The notes below the pieces were generated by a model. That model did not search any database. It had not been told where the DNA came from and saw only the letters and a list, made by a program, of their open reading frames with translations. 64,000 bases of DNA, from assembly GCA_943788445.1 (NCBI GenBank), contig CALSQH010000002.1, positions 1 to 64,000 on the forward strand, in the 5' to 3' direction. A program made the translations under genes and the position numbers. Positions 38,267 to 46,479 of the stretch are shown one piece after another (the stretch's first letter is position 1; every line of letters starts with the position of its first letter). The stretch is from an uncultured Pseudomonadales bacterium. GTDB taxonomy: Bacteria > Pseudomonadota > Gammaproteobacteria > Pseudomonadales > Porticoccaceae.

Positions 38267-38377
38267 ATGACCATTGAAGGGCTTGCTGGCCTTGTTATTC
38301 TTGGAGTCTTAATTTTTTTAGCGTTTAACCGAATTGGCGAAAAGAAAGATGAAAAGTTCGATAAACGAAAATGGTAG
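38267..38377 (+). CDS. Tiny single-span membrane protein, 36 aa
   Basis: Starts one base after the stop of the YbjQ-like gene. It encodes MTIEGLAGLVILGVLIFLAF, then NRIGEKKDEKFDKRKW: one transmembrane helix followed by a basic cytoplasmic tail. The tight spacing argues for a real, translationally coupled gene. The 55 bp from its stop onward are repeated at 39957. Confidence 0.6.
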   Translation: MTIEGLAGLVILGVLIFLAFNRIGEKKDEKFDKRKW

Positions 38378-38423
38378 ATGAAGCGGACCAGTAGTGGCTG
38401 ATGTAGGCAGTGCAGGAAAGGGG
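38369..38423 (+). repeat. Diverged direct repeat of about 55 bp, second copy at 39957-40013
   Basis: The segment starting AAATGGTAGAT(G/A)AAGCGG and continuing to GGCAAGGGG/GGAAAGGGG occurs twice, about 1.6 kb apart, each at the end of a small-gene unit. In the first copy it overlaps the stop of the 36-aa membrane protein. The second copy follows the lipoprotein gene and may be the tail of a lost paralogue. Confidence 0.65.
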
Positions 38424-38449
38424 AGAAAGTCATGAAGAAGGGCTTTAAA

Positions 38450-38626
38450 TGTATCCCGTCAGCACCAGTTGGACTAAATTAGCCATTTGATTAAGAGAGG
38501 AAATAATGATGACTAGAAAATCCAGTGCCGAACACCATTATGATCATCACCGACCAAACAACCTGATGAACTAAACCATCTCTTAAATCAGGCCGCGAAC
38601 GGTCCAACTATCTTTGCCGACATACA
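38450..38626. mobile_element. Internally deleted (MITE-like) derivative of the IS at 16890
   Basis: A 177-bp element with both terminal repeats of the IS3-type element: left CGTCAGCACCAGTTGGAC, right GCGAACGGTCCAACTATC. It keeps the start of orfA (ATGACTAGAAAA, AGTGCCGA) and the last bases of orfB (CTGATGAACTAAACC). About 1.3 kb of the interior is missing. It could move only if the full element supplies transposase. Confidence 0.88.
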
Positions 38627-38740
38627 GTTAACATTTACCTATAAACTTATTTGGTCGGGTGATGCTTCTTGAGATGCAGCCAATCGATAAGCTAACTTGG
38701 GATAATTATAATAAGTTAAAGGGTACTTAAAATACGAGCT

Positions 38741-39277
38741 ATGAATAACCTAACGAAGTATCTAATCAGCTTTGCTCTGCTATGTCTGAGCAATGTAGCC
38801 ATCAGTGAAGAGATTGAGTTCTCTATCAACTGTGAGATTCTAGATCAGGTGATTCTTGAGGCCGCTGATGGGAAGTCTAAAAGATACAGTAGCATTGAAG
38901 GCAAAGAAAAGGTCGGCGATAACTACAGAGTTAAATTCAAGTACATGGGTCTATCTCAAGGATACCATCTATCGATCGAGTCTGAAGGTGATATGAGTTC
39001 TATGGGCAACTTACATGCCCCGTTCGTCCCTAATAGCGCCGTCGTCTTCAGAAATGGTAGCGAAAAAGTCGCTCTTAGTGAAGACAACTTCAGCTTCAAA
39101 AATAACGATAACTTTTCCGCACGACGGTATTATAAGAATGACTGGAGCGCCTTAGTTACAGATACAGGAGGCAGTCGTATCATGGCGCTTAACTGCATGA
39201 GCGTTTCAGCTGCCTATGATCAAATGCTTCAGAAGATGCTCAACTACCACAAAGCCAACCCTATAAAACCTAAATAG
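38741..39277 (+). CDS. Hypothetical secreted protein, 178 aa
   Basis: A signal peptide (LISFALLCLSNVAIS, cleavage near residue 22) is followed by a mature protein with conserved-looking Cys residues (INCEILD, ALNCMSVS) that could pair. It has the same length as the protein at 33097 but shows no convincing sequence match. Likely periplasmic or exported. No family recognised. The start is ATG 38741. Confidence 0.65.
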   Translation: MNNLTKYLISFALLCLSNVAISEEIEFSINCEILDQVILEAADGKSKRYSSIEGKEKVGDNYRVKFKYMGLSQGYHLSIESEGDMSSMGNLHAPFVPNSAVVFRNGSEKVALSEDNFSFKNNDNFSARRYYKNDWSALVTDTGGSRIMALNCMSVSAAYDQMLQKMLNYHKANPIKPK

Positions 39278-39361
39278 GTAACCATTTATCTATCAACCTT
39301 TTTTGGTTTTCGGAGCAGTAAGCGAGCGATGTTAGCCATTAGCGAATGAGAGGTACCAGTT

Positions 39362-39877
39362 ATGAAACGATTACTTTTACTTTCAATAATTTTATTAAGT
39401 GCGTGTGATCGCCAAATCCTATTTGATGCGCAAGGCAGCAACAATAGTTATCTGGGTTGTTCTAGCAACAACGAACTAAGGTACAGATGGCGCAATGTCA
39501 TTCTCGACAATACCAACCAATCTGTAAGATCTGAGCGGTATTTTATTGCTAGTGGCAACTTTATAGTGATGCAATATGGAGCTATTTTCGTCCTGAATGA
39601 TAATTATGATGGATCTGCATACCGGTGGGGCGAACATAAAGGCAAAATTTCGGAAACATTTGAATTACACAAAACGACTTTGAATTTGGATGTTGTTCAA
39701 AGAATTACCTATGACTCTACTGATGACACTTATGACACGAACGAGTTTCGTTGTAACGTTTATGATGACTATCAATCATATTCAAAATGGGAGAACTCTA
39801 TTCTTGAAGAGTTAGCAATTGAAGCGATAAGACAAAAGATTGAATCAAAAAAGACAGAGGCAAATAAGAAAATATGA
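39362..39877 (+). CDS. Hypothetical lipoprotein, 171 aa
   Basis: A short lipoprotein signal, MKRLLLLSIILLSAC, with the lipobox LSAC gives a predicted membrane-anchored protein. The mature part has Cys residues at GCSSN and FRCNVYDD and a basic helical tail rich in Lys and Glu. The first 20 bases of the gene are nearly the same as those of the pseudogene at 35328 (ATGAAACGATTACTTTTACT), so the signal regions may be related. Function unknown. Confidence 0.65.
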   Translation: MKRLLLLSIILLSACDRQILFDAQGSNNSYLGCSSNNELRYRWRNVILDNTNQSVRSERYFIASGNFIVMQYGAIFVLNDNYDGSAYRWGEHKGKISETFELHKTTLNLDVVQRITYDSTDDTYDTNEFRCNVYDDYQSYSKWENSILEELAIEAIRQKIESKKTEANKKI

Positions 39878-40071
39878 AACCGGTTATTTTACTTATAATA
39901 AACATTATTTCTTCTTAGGAGGTCACCCTGATAACAATACGGGTTATGAATCTATCGGAAATGGTAGATAAAGCGGGCCAGTAGTCGCTGACGTAGGCAA
40001 TGACGGCAAGGGGTTGGGGTATGAAATTATTAGATTCTGTGAGTATGTGCAGAAGTATTATGATACAGCCG

Positions 40072-40459
40072 TCAATTGTGTTTCTTAAAGTTAAATTGCG
40101 AAAACTCTAAAACCCTAGAATCTACAACAATTTGCATAGGTGGTATCTCTCTCAAAGGCTCAGGCTGATTCTCGCCCCAGTTCTCTCTGATCTCTGACCT
40201 TTAGGTAGTAAATCATTGCTGTGACATTACCTTGGGTAGCCTTTTCAAAGAGTGCGTTAGAGACCTTTTTAAACCCTCAGCGCGTCCCTTTTTTATAGCA
40301 TCCATAAACTCCTTATACTCGCCCTGTTTGCCGTATAAGGTTGATTCGGATATACCTAGGCAATCAGCTATCTGAGACACTGTAAGGCCCGTTAGAAGCC
40401 ATTTCACGAGCTTCCTGACATACGGAGTCAGTTGGTATCCATGCGGGTCTGCCAGTCAT
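40072..40459 (-). pseudogene. Phage-type helix-turn-helix protein gene with about three frameshifts
   Basis: Pieces in changing frames make one sensible protein: MTGRPAWIPTDSVCQEAREM, then LTVSQIADCLGISESTLYGK (a helix-turn-helix), YKEFMDAIKKGRAEGLKKVS, TQGNVTAMIYYLKVRDQRE, and the end NWGENQPEPLREIPPMQIVV to a stop at 40072. This layout is typical of small phage DNA-binding proteins encoded near terminase genes. At least three indels separate the pieces. A related remnant lies at about 37485-37532. Confidence 0.75.
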
Positions 40460-40703
40460 GTCCTGAGACCTCTTTTACGATAAGAAGTAAACACGTCATA
40501 CCCATAAAGGATGCAACCACTTGATAAGGTTTTTGGCTTAATCTCTCCACCCCCGTGATTACTAACCCTCAGTGATGGATGTACTATTTTATTCCAATCA
40601 ACTGTCCGTTGCTCTGATTTGATCTTTACGTCGATTACTCATTCAAAATGCCTCTATTACCTATATAGATTTATACAGTGTGGGTATTCATGCCCGCACT
40701 TAG

Positions 40704-41696
40704 TTAGTAGTTTGATATTCTCTTTGATATCTCTCTTTGATCTTCTCCTTGATGTACTCCTTGATATCCTCTTTGATGTACTCCTTGATATAAACATAGT
40801 CCCTGATTAATACGCTGTTCAGATATCTCTAATGCTTCAGCATAACGTTGGTTATGAGGACGGTACTTCGGGATGTAGAGGGCTTTCACCTCAGGCGACA
40901 TTATATGCCTAGGTACAAGTAAACAATAATTATGGATACACGATGCACTCAAATACAGATCAGGCATTCTTTCTTCAAAGGCTTGTGTGAGCTGAGGCAA
41001 TTCTTCCTGAGTAAAGGGATGAATCAGAGGAAAGACGATCTCTCCTTGAGAGGTAACCAGATAAGGCACCTCGTAGATTAAACCTAGGTCTGAAATAACA
41101 CTGAATGCCTCCCAAAATGCCTCATAAGGCTCAGCGAAAGAGGAGTCGGCCGTCAGAGTACCAGTGTCATCAAAGGCAATGAGGTTAAACTGAGCATGAT
41201 CTCCCATTTTCTCAGACTTATAGTCTTTCCATATCTGCCACAGACCACCTTCTTGAGATATATCGGTTAGCCAGTAGTAATCCATCATTAATCGAAATAC
41301 TTCGACACTTCCTGTTTGCCATAAAAGTTTAAGTGGCGGTACTTCACCAGCGGCCCCAGTGATAAACGTTTTGGGTAACCACAAGTATTCCTCTCTTTCG
41401 GGTGGTGCTATATCAAACGTAGGGTACTTTCCTTCCTTAACCTTGCTTACAAAGCCAGCGTCTATAAGTTTTTGCTCACTAAGATATGCTTTCCTTACAG
41501 AAATATCTAAGTATCGCGTTAGTGCATTTTTACTCCAACGAGTGCTAGGCAGAGTGCCTTTACGTCCACAGCAGTAAATTAGATAGTGAGCCGCCTCTTG
41601 CGCACCAAGTTGCTCTGTAATCGCTGTTATGCGGTCATAGGCGACAGCAAAGTCACCACTGTTAGCGCTACTCAGCTGAGGACCTCGACTTGGCAT
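40704..41696 (-). CDS. Hypothetical winged-helix, replication-like protein
   Basis: About 330 residues. The N-terminal half looks like a winged-helix DNA-binding region: KGTLPSTRWSKNALTRYL then VRKAYLSEQKLIDAGFV. The middle is rich in aromatic residues, and VPRHIMSPEVKALYIPKY precedes the tail. The tail has a short imperfect repeat (YQGVHQRG, YQGVHQGED) encoded by 15-18 bp repeats. ATG 41696 (MPSRGPQLS) is preferred; another start lies 4 codons upstream. Its position behind an AlpA gene in an island suggests a replication or regulatory role, but this is inference. Confidence 0.6.
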   Translation of the reverse strand: MPSRGPQLSSANSGDFAVAYDRITAITEQLGAQEAAHYLIYCCGRKGTLPSTRWSKNALTRYLDISVRKAYLSEQKLIDAGFVSKVKEGKYPTFDIAPPEREEYLWLPKTFITGAAGEVPPLKLLWQTGSVEVFRLMMDYYWLTDISQEGGLWQIWKDYKSEKMGDHAQFNLIAFDDTGTLTADSSFAEPYEAFWEAFSVISDLGLIYEVPYLVTSQGEIVFPLIHPFTQEELPQLTQAFEERMPDLYLSASCIHNYCLLVPRHIMSPEVKALYIPKYRPHNQRYAEALEISEQRINQGLCLYQGVHQRGYQGVHQGEDQREISKRISNY

Positions 41697-41931
41697 GATT
41701 CTCCGCACTGCCTGTCATAGGTCCTGAACAGGCGTTTTTCGGCAGTCCAGAGACTGTTCCCGCTGATAAGGCCGAAACCTATGTATTGGGCAGGAGTAAG
41801 AGGAACAGGACGAAATAGACTCCTTAAAGCCCTTTTCTAGGTGATTTGGAGTGCAACCAACACATTCCGCACATTTGGCCTTAATGGCATAAACTCATGA
41901 TGATGAGTTGAGATAGAACTGCTGAAGGGGA

Positions 41932-42159
41932 TTATTGCGCCTCATTTAAACTACCTCCGCGGCTCTCAACATATCGCCCATCTAGATATTCGTAGATTTC
42001 ATGCTCCCACCACCCAGCTCCCCGTCCACCTGCTACAAGTTTTACTGGTGCTGGGAAACGCTCGTTGGAAATTAGGTTGTAGATATGAGAACGAGACAGT
42101 GGAATTATTTTCTGTACGTCTTTGAATCGCAGGATACGCTTAGGCTCATTTGTCATCAT
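41932..42159 (-). CDS. AlpA-family transcriptional regulator/excisionase
   Basis: A 75-residue MerR-like helix-turn-helix protein: ILRFKDVQKIIPLSRSHIYN, then FPAPVKLVAGGRGAGWWEHE and IYEYLD. This is the typical AlpA pattern. AlpA-type proteins switch on integrase genes and help excision of P4-like satellites and islands. Here it is divergent in location from all three damaged integrases and heads a minus-strand gene group ending near the att at 42937. Confidence 0.9.
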   Translation of the reverse strand: MMTNEPKRILRFKDVQKIIPLSRSHIYNLISNERFPAPVKLVAGGRGAGWWEHEIYEYLDGRYVESRGGSLNEAQ

Positions 42160-42253
42160 TGATATTCCTCTGAGTAATTAGTTAGTACAGAGAAATACTG
42201 CCATGTGGTTTAAAGAACCACACGGACATGAGTTGGGGTGTTTTGTCCGCTAA

Positions 42254-42700
42254 CTACTTATTAGCTTTCCACCTCCGATAATCCCTCAAAAAGCTATCTT
42301 GATCTATTTCATCCTCTATATCTGATAGGAATAACTCAGCGGCATCATCTAGCGATTTAAATTCGCCTTTGTAAACGAATCTCTCAAATTCGGCATATCT
42401 CAGAGCATACTGCTGTTTGTAGCTTAGGCTTTTATATTTCGAGTGAGTGCTGCCAAGAAACGCTTGGTCTAATGAGATATTACCCTCAGATTTGAGATAT
42501 GTATTAAATCCCCACATAATTTCGATCATTATTTCTGGTGGTGGGTATTTCCCCATTTCAACGTAATAGCTAAATGCGCTTATTGGATTGTCCGCTACAG
42601 AAACCTCTCGATTAAAAGGTCCGAAGTCAGATTCTAATTTTTCCCATAGCTTCTCTAATGATTCAGCCGCAGAACTGGCATCGATCTTATTCACCGTCAT
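42254..42700 (-). CDS. Hypothetical protein, 148 aa
   Basis: An unrecognised soluble, acidic protein. It starts MTVNKIDASSAAESLEKLWE and ends YRRWKANK, with YAEFERFVYKGEFKSLDDAA in the second half. It has no signal peptide or membrane segment. It is the first gene of the minus-strand group with alpA, 94 bp upstream of it. Island genes in this position are often regulatory or phage-resistance accessories, but I see no motif supporting either. Confidence 0.6.
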   Translation of the reverse strand: MTVNKIDASSAAESLEKLWEKLESDFGPFNREVSVADNPISAFSYYVEMGKYPPPEIMIEIMWGFNTYLKSEGNISLDQAFLGSTHSKYKSLSYKQQYALRYAEFERFVYKGEFKSLDDAAELFLSDIEDEIDQDSFLRDYRRWKANK

Positions 42701-42850
42701 GTCCTCTTATATCGTTCGGAGAAGTCTATTAACAAACGATACCGATATGCAATTGATCAATAAGGTTTTGGTGAACCTGAGCGCAACTAGATTAGCGATC
42801 GGAAAAACCCACGTCCTAATCAATTTGGGATAAGCAGCAAACACACAAGT

Positions 42851-42874
42851 TGTAACCTGAAATGTAACCTGAGA
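42851..42874 (-). repeat. Putative integrase arm-type sites of a nested element
   Basis: Two direct copies of TGTAACCTGA at 12-bp spacing (42851 and 42863). On the minus strand they read CAGGTTACA, similar to the island A words. They lie about 65 bp inside the att-like tRNA end at 42937. Confidence 0.6.
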
Positions 42875-42898
42875 ATATTATTAACACCCAGAAACGAA

Positions 42899-42924
42899 GA
42901 AGCCCCTGCATTTGCAGGGGCTTC
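42899..42924 (-). terminator. tRNA-type terminator next to an att fragment
   Basis: A perfect 12-bp inverted repeat, GAAGCCCCTGCA (42899-42910) with TGCAGGGGCTTC (42913-42924), has T-rich sequence on the minus-strand side. It stands 13 bases downstream of a tRNA 3' end on that strand, as expected for a tRNA gene terminator. Confidence 0.8.
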
Positions 42925-42936
42925 AGCGATGTCATA

Positions 42937-42957
42937 TGGCGGTGGGATAGGGATTCG
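42937..42957 (-). repeat. tRNA 3'-end fragment (att site of a third element)
   Basis: On the minus strand the sequence CGAATCCCTATCCCACCGCC plus A is the T-arm 3' half, acceptor and CCA of a tRNA. It resembles tRNA-Ser (CGAATCCCTCTCTCTCCGCC) but with a different acceptor. No 5' part of the tRNA is present. With the terminator and arm repeats beside it, it marks the end of an element nested in island B. Confidence 0.72.
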
Positions 42958-43167
42958 TAAGCTTTAAAGGCTTAAAGTACTTATATTTCAATAGGTTATG
43001 TTCGTTTTATTACCTTTACTTATCTTAAACTGGCGTTTCTAAGTCCTTGATAATTCACTATATTTATATTTACTTAATTTCTTCGGGGACCAGTGGTCCC
43101 TTTTACTTCTTTTTTGCTTTAACGCGCAGTGTGCCACGATTTGCTTTAGCAAATAGCATTGAGTTAT

Positions 43168-45096
43168 CTAAATCTCACATGCTTGAGAAGGTGCAGCCTG
43201 CACAGGCGACTCTTCGGATATATTTCGATCATAGTCAGATGCCTCCAAATTTGCTAATTGCTCTGCATAAACCTTTTCGGAATTTGACAAGTTATTAGCT
43301 AATTGATTTGGATTGGGAGCAGCGAGTTCCAATTCAACCATGATCGAGGAGAACTCTTCAAGTGAGCAATTATTGCAGGTATCACTGATCACATATGATA
43401 TATATTCTGAAAAATCGCCCCTACCCAAAAGTTGATGATTTAAATTTTTCTTTCCATTCAAGGAACTTAATGGCTGCATCCAAAAACTCTCACCAGACAT
43501 ACTCATCATAGGGGCAAATACCAAGGAATTAGATTGATCTATTGCTCCGTCGATATTGAAGTCGCCATTTATATCGGTCTTGGTTACATATTGGGATTCT
43601 GATGCTAATTTCGCCCATATCAAATGACGAGCCTTCGTCACATATTTCTCCGTAATCTCAGGTAGTTCAAGAACATCTCCATAGAGATAATTCATGGCAT
43701 TAAGCCCCGAGAAGATTGCACCAGTATCAACATCTTCAGTCCCGCATGAAGATAGATTATCTTTCCACTTAGCGATGCGCTCAGCATAATCGTCAATCTC
43801 ATTCATAGCTGTATTTGCCGCACGGCATTGAGACTCAGACTCGATCAAGGAGTTAATGTTTTTAGCCACTTGACTTGAATTGAAAGCATCTTTTGAAGAC
43901 TTTTGATCCGCGCGAAGCTCACTTATATCATTTTCTAGCGCTGCTATCTGATCATCTTCAGGAAAGGATTGATTATTGATCTGCTTTGAAATTTTAGCAA
44001 TTTCGTTATCCTGAGGTAAACCACGAGCGGCGACTTGTTCTTCGAAAGACACTCGCTTAGGACTGTAAAATATGCTGCTATCTTGTCTCTTACCTGTCTC
44101 GTCAGGTATTACAAAAGCTGTTGAGGGAAAACTTAATATCCGTACTTCATCTGGAAGGATATACCCTTTACTATTAGGCTTCCATCCCCTTTCTTGGGCA
44201 AGGAGTCTTCCAGTTGGCGTATTCAAACTCAACCCAGTGACAGAATAATAAATACTTTGCTCAAGCCTACCTAACTCTCCTACTCCTATTGAATAATTTT
44301 TGTCAAACCCAAGTGAGTCTGTCTTGTTTGATCCATCAAGTTTCAGTGAATAGTCACCGATCTTAATACCTTGGTAATACCCCTCGAGAACTACGCTTGG
44401 CCTTCCTTTGATCGCAAACTGAGAGTTATTTCTTAGATCGATGGTAACTCTCTTGCCTAAATGTAAAGAGGGATACTTCAAACGACTAGCACCTAATTCT
44501 ATCGTTAAACCTGCAATTTGCTTTTTAGCAAGTTTTTTCGCCTCCTGACCTAGGAGCTGGCTCCTCTTTTTTTTCAAGTTAGCAAGCTGTTGCGAAAGCG
44601 CTCCTGCCTTTTTAGATCTAGCCGACTGAAGTTGCTTCTTTTTTTGTTTGGCAGAACTAATCTTCTGGTCGATTCCAGCTATTTTTTGATTGAGAGTTTT
44701 ACGCTCAGTCTCTCGTTGGTCCTCAAGACTTATTCGTGATGAGCACATGTTCATGCAGGCATCAGGAGTTTCAGGAACGTTTCCTCTTTGCTGCAATTCA
44801 TTGCGAGACTGGGCTAACGAGGCTAGTTCTTCCGCAATAATCGCATTTGCATCATCACAAAGAGGTAGCAAAGCTTGATCCAATCCCAGAGTGGAATATT
44901 CGTATGCTTCGGTTATAGGACCATGAAAAAATTCTGCGCGAGAATTATATGGTAAAAAGACCATTTCTAAATCAGGTGAAGGTAGGGTAAGTCCTAAACC
45001 ATTGACTGTGTATACATGGCCATCAGGTTTTTGGTCAGAGCAACTAGATAGAAATAAACTACAAAATATTAAAACGGTTAGGGGCAAATTTTGCAT
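43168..45096 (-). CDS. Large coiled-coil lipoprotein of unknown function
   Basis: A 642-residue predicted lipoprotein; the signal ends in the lipobox LSSC (IFCSLFLSSCSDQ). A long coiled coil (about residues 120-190) is rich in Lys, Gln and Leu (LNQKIAGIDQKISSAKQKKK). A beta-rich part follows (GKRVTIDLRNNSQFAIKGRP), then a second coiled coil (about 370-430). A calcium-site-like DINGDFNIDGAID lies near residue 530. Scattered CxxC pairs occur (CNNCS). No family recognised. The frame is long and intact in a decayed region, which argues that it is under selection. Confidence 0.7.
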   Translation of the reverse strand: MQNLPLTVLIFCSLFLSSCSDQKPDGHVYTVNGLGLTLPSPDLEMVFLPYNSRAEFFHGPITEAYEYSTLGLDQALLPLCDDANAIIAEELASLAQSRNELQQRGNVPETPDACMNMCSSRISLEDQRETERKTLNQKIAGIDQKISSAKQKKKQLQSARSKKAGALSQQLANLKKKRSQLLGQEAKKLAKKQIAGLTIELGASRLKYPSLHLGKRVTIDLRNNSQFAIKGRPSVVLEGYYQGIKIGDYSLKLDGSNKTDSLGFDKNYSIGVGELGRLEQSIYYSVTGLSLNTPTGRLLAQERGWKPNSKGYILPDEVRILSFPSTAFVIPDETGKRQDSSIFYSPKRVSFEEQVAARGLPQDNEIAKISKQINNQSFPEDDQIAALENDISELRADQKSSKDAFNSSQVAKNINSLIESESQCRAANTAMNEIDDYAERIAKWKDNLSSCGTEDVDTGAIFSGLNAMNYLYGDVLELPEITEKYVTKARHLIWAKLASESQYVTKTDINGDFNIDGAIDQSNSLVFAPMMSMSGESFWMQPLSSLNGKKNLNHQLLGRGDFSEYISYVISDTCNNCSLEEFSSIMVELELAAPNPNQLANNLSNSEKVYAEQLANLEASDYDRNISEESPVQAAPSQACEI

Positions 45097-45340
45097 GAGA
45101 TCTCGCCTAATTAGTTATGCATATTAGATTATATTAGCTTTTAAGTAAATATTAAGCAATATATTGATAGGCTCTAAATTTATAGATAGTCTCTACTATT
45201 AACTTGGTAGCGGTAAGTGAGAAAAGCAATAAGTATATCCCTGTAAGCCTTTTAGTTAGAGGTTAAGGTAATCAGCTTAAAAGCTGGATAAGGCCGCTTA
45301 GAATGCGATTTAGAGGGGTTAAATAGGGGTATAAAGTCTG

Positions 45341-46103
45341 ATGGCGAAGAGAACCTCAAAGCTAGAATTAGATGCGATAATTAAGGGCAAAATACCGAAG
45401 CGTTATCCTTTGGGAGATGGTCTGTATTTTACCATTAAGAAATCTGGAGCTATGAGTTTTGGTGTCAGATATCAGATTAATGGTGAGCCTGATTACAAAG
45501 GTTTGGGAGCCTACGACAAAGTTAACAACAATCTTGGAATAGCTCGGGCGAAGTGTGAGGCTTATCGAGTCCAGATTAAGCAAGGAATTAACCCTAAGAT
45601 TGAAGAACAAAAAGAGGCAGACCTAAAACGATCCGCCAAAGCCTTGGCAGACCAACTTAAAGACAGTACGTTTGCTAAGTATGCTTACAAGCACATCAAG
45701 AACCTTGAACCTTCTTGGACGAACATCAAGACTGCGGCACAGTGGCAAAGTTCTCTGGAGCAGTATGCTTTTCCAGTGATCGGCGATACTCCAGTATCTG
45801 ATGTTAGTAGGACTCAGGTGTTAGCAATCTTGCAACCCATCTGGTTTGAAAAGACTGAGACTGCTGATCGCGTTAGAAGAAGAATTGCCGCTATTTTGGA
45901 TGCCGCTATTTCTGATGATCTTAGAACCGAGAGGAACCCTGCAATTTGGCGGGGTAGTCTTCACGGAAAGTTACCCAGTGTTGAAAGTGTCAAGAACGCC
46001 AAAGCTCCCCCAGAGGAGCGCGCCCATCCTTCTCTTCAATATTCTGATCTTCCTCTGTTTATGGATGCGCTAAGTGAGCAAGATGGAGCAGGTGCAAGAG
46101 CGA
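45341..46103 (+). pseudogene. P4-type tyrosine integrase, 3'-truncated
   Basis: The N-terminal 250 or so codons are an integrase of the same type as the two others: DUF4102 (KLELDAIIKGKIPKRYPLGD), core-binding domain (PSWTNIKTAAQWQSSLEQYA) and LPLFMDALSEQDGAGARA. Just before the first catalytic Arg motif (expected RTTEV) the frame runs into an AGAGCT microsatellite, then unrelated DNA. All catalytic residues are missing. The open frame continues to 46348, but that tail is not integrase. Confidence 0.88.
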
Positions 46104-46479
46104 GAGCTAGAGCTAGAGCTAGATCATATTGCCTATCGATACTCATCGGCCCAAAGTCAGGGGAGGATTTAGTTTTTTTTAAAGTTGCTCGAGTACCACG
46201 CGAGACCTTTAAACAGCTCTTAATTCGATTGAAAATTTTCCTGTTGTCGTCTTCAGCAAGGTATCGTTCCAATTCCGTGTTACATAGCGCATCAGACTGC
46301 TCTAAAAGATGCACTAGAGTTTTATCGTCTGCGGAGTCGCGCTCGTGATCTCTTATATCTACGCCTAACGCGATAAAGTGCCTATGGAACACTCCACGAA
46401 CAGAATCCATATACCATTCATATTGGTTTATGTACTGTTCACACATATCTGCGAGAGGATTATATTTGTTGTTAGGCAA
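46036..46479 (-). CDS. Hypothetical protein with a chimeric C-terminus
   Basis: Starts MPNNKYNPLADMCEQYINQY and encodes a Trp/Asp-rich soluble protein (HFIALGVDIRDHERDSADDK, NTELERYLAEDDNRKIFN). After PMSIDRQYD it enters LALALALALAPAPS, encoded by the AGAGCT repeat, and then reads the truncated integrase backwards. The real gene was probably cut at about 46125, and the last 25-30 residues are accidental. It resembles small island-borne proteins of unknown role. The intact part is about 118 residues. Confidence 0.5.
   Translation of the reverse strand: MPNNKYNPLADMCEQYINQYEWYMDSVRGVFHRHFIALGVDIRDHERDSADDKTLVHLLEQSDALCNTELERYLAEDDNRKIFNRIKSCLKVSRGTRATLKKTKSSPDFGPMSIDRQYDLALALALALAPAPSCSLSASINRGRSEY
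46103..46123 (+). repeat. AGAGCT hexanucleotide repeat at a recombination junction
   Basis: AGAGCT is repeated 3.5 times. To its left is integrase sequence, to its right a gene on the other strand. Both genes are broken exactly here, so the repeat marks a deletion or fusion point. The integrase normally has an ARAL-coding stretch rich in AGAGC here, which could have provided the microhomology. Confidence 0.75.

Noticed and set aside
29887..40459. All frameshifts being sequencing errors
   Set aside because: Core genes over 30 kb of this window show none, while island pseudogenes show many, and some breaks coincide with clear deletions. Single sites still deserve a read check.
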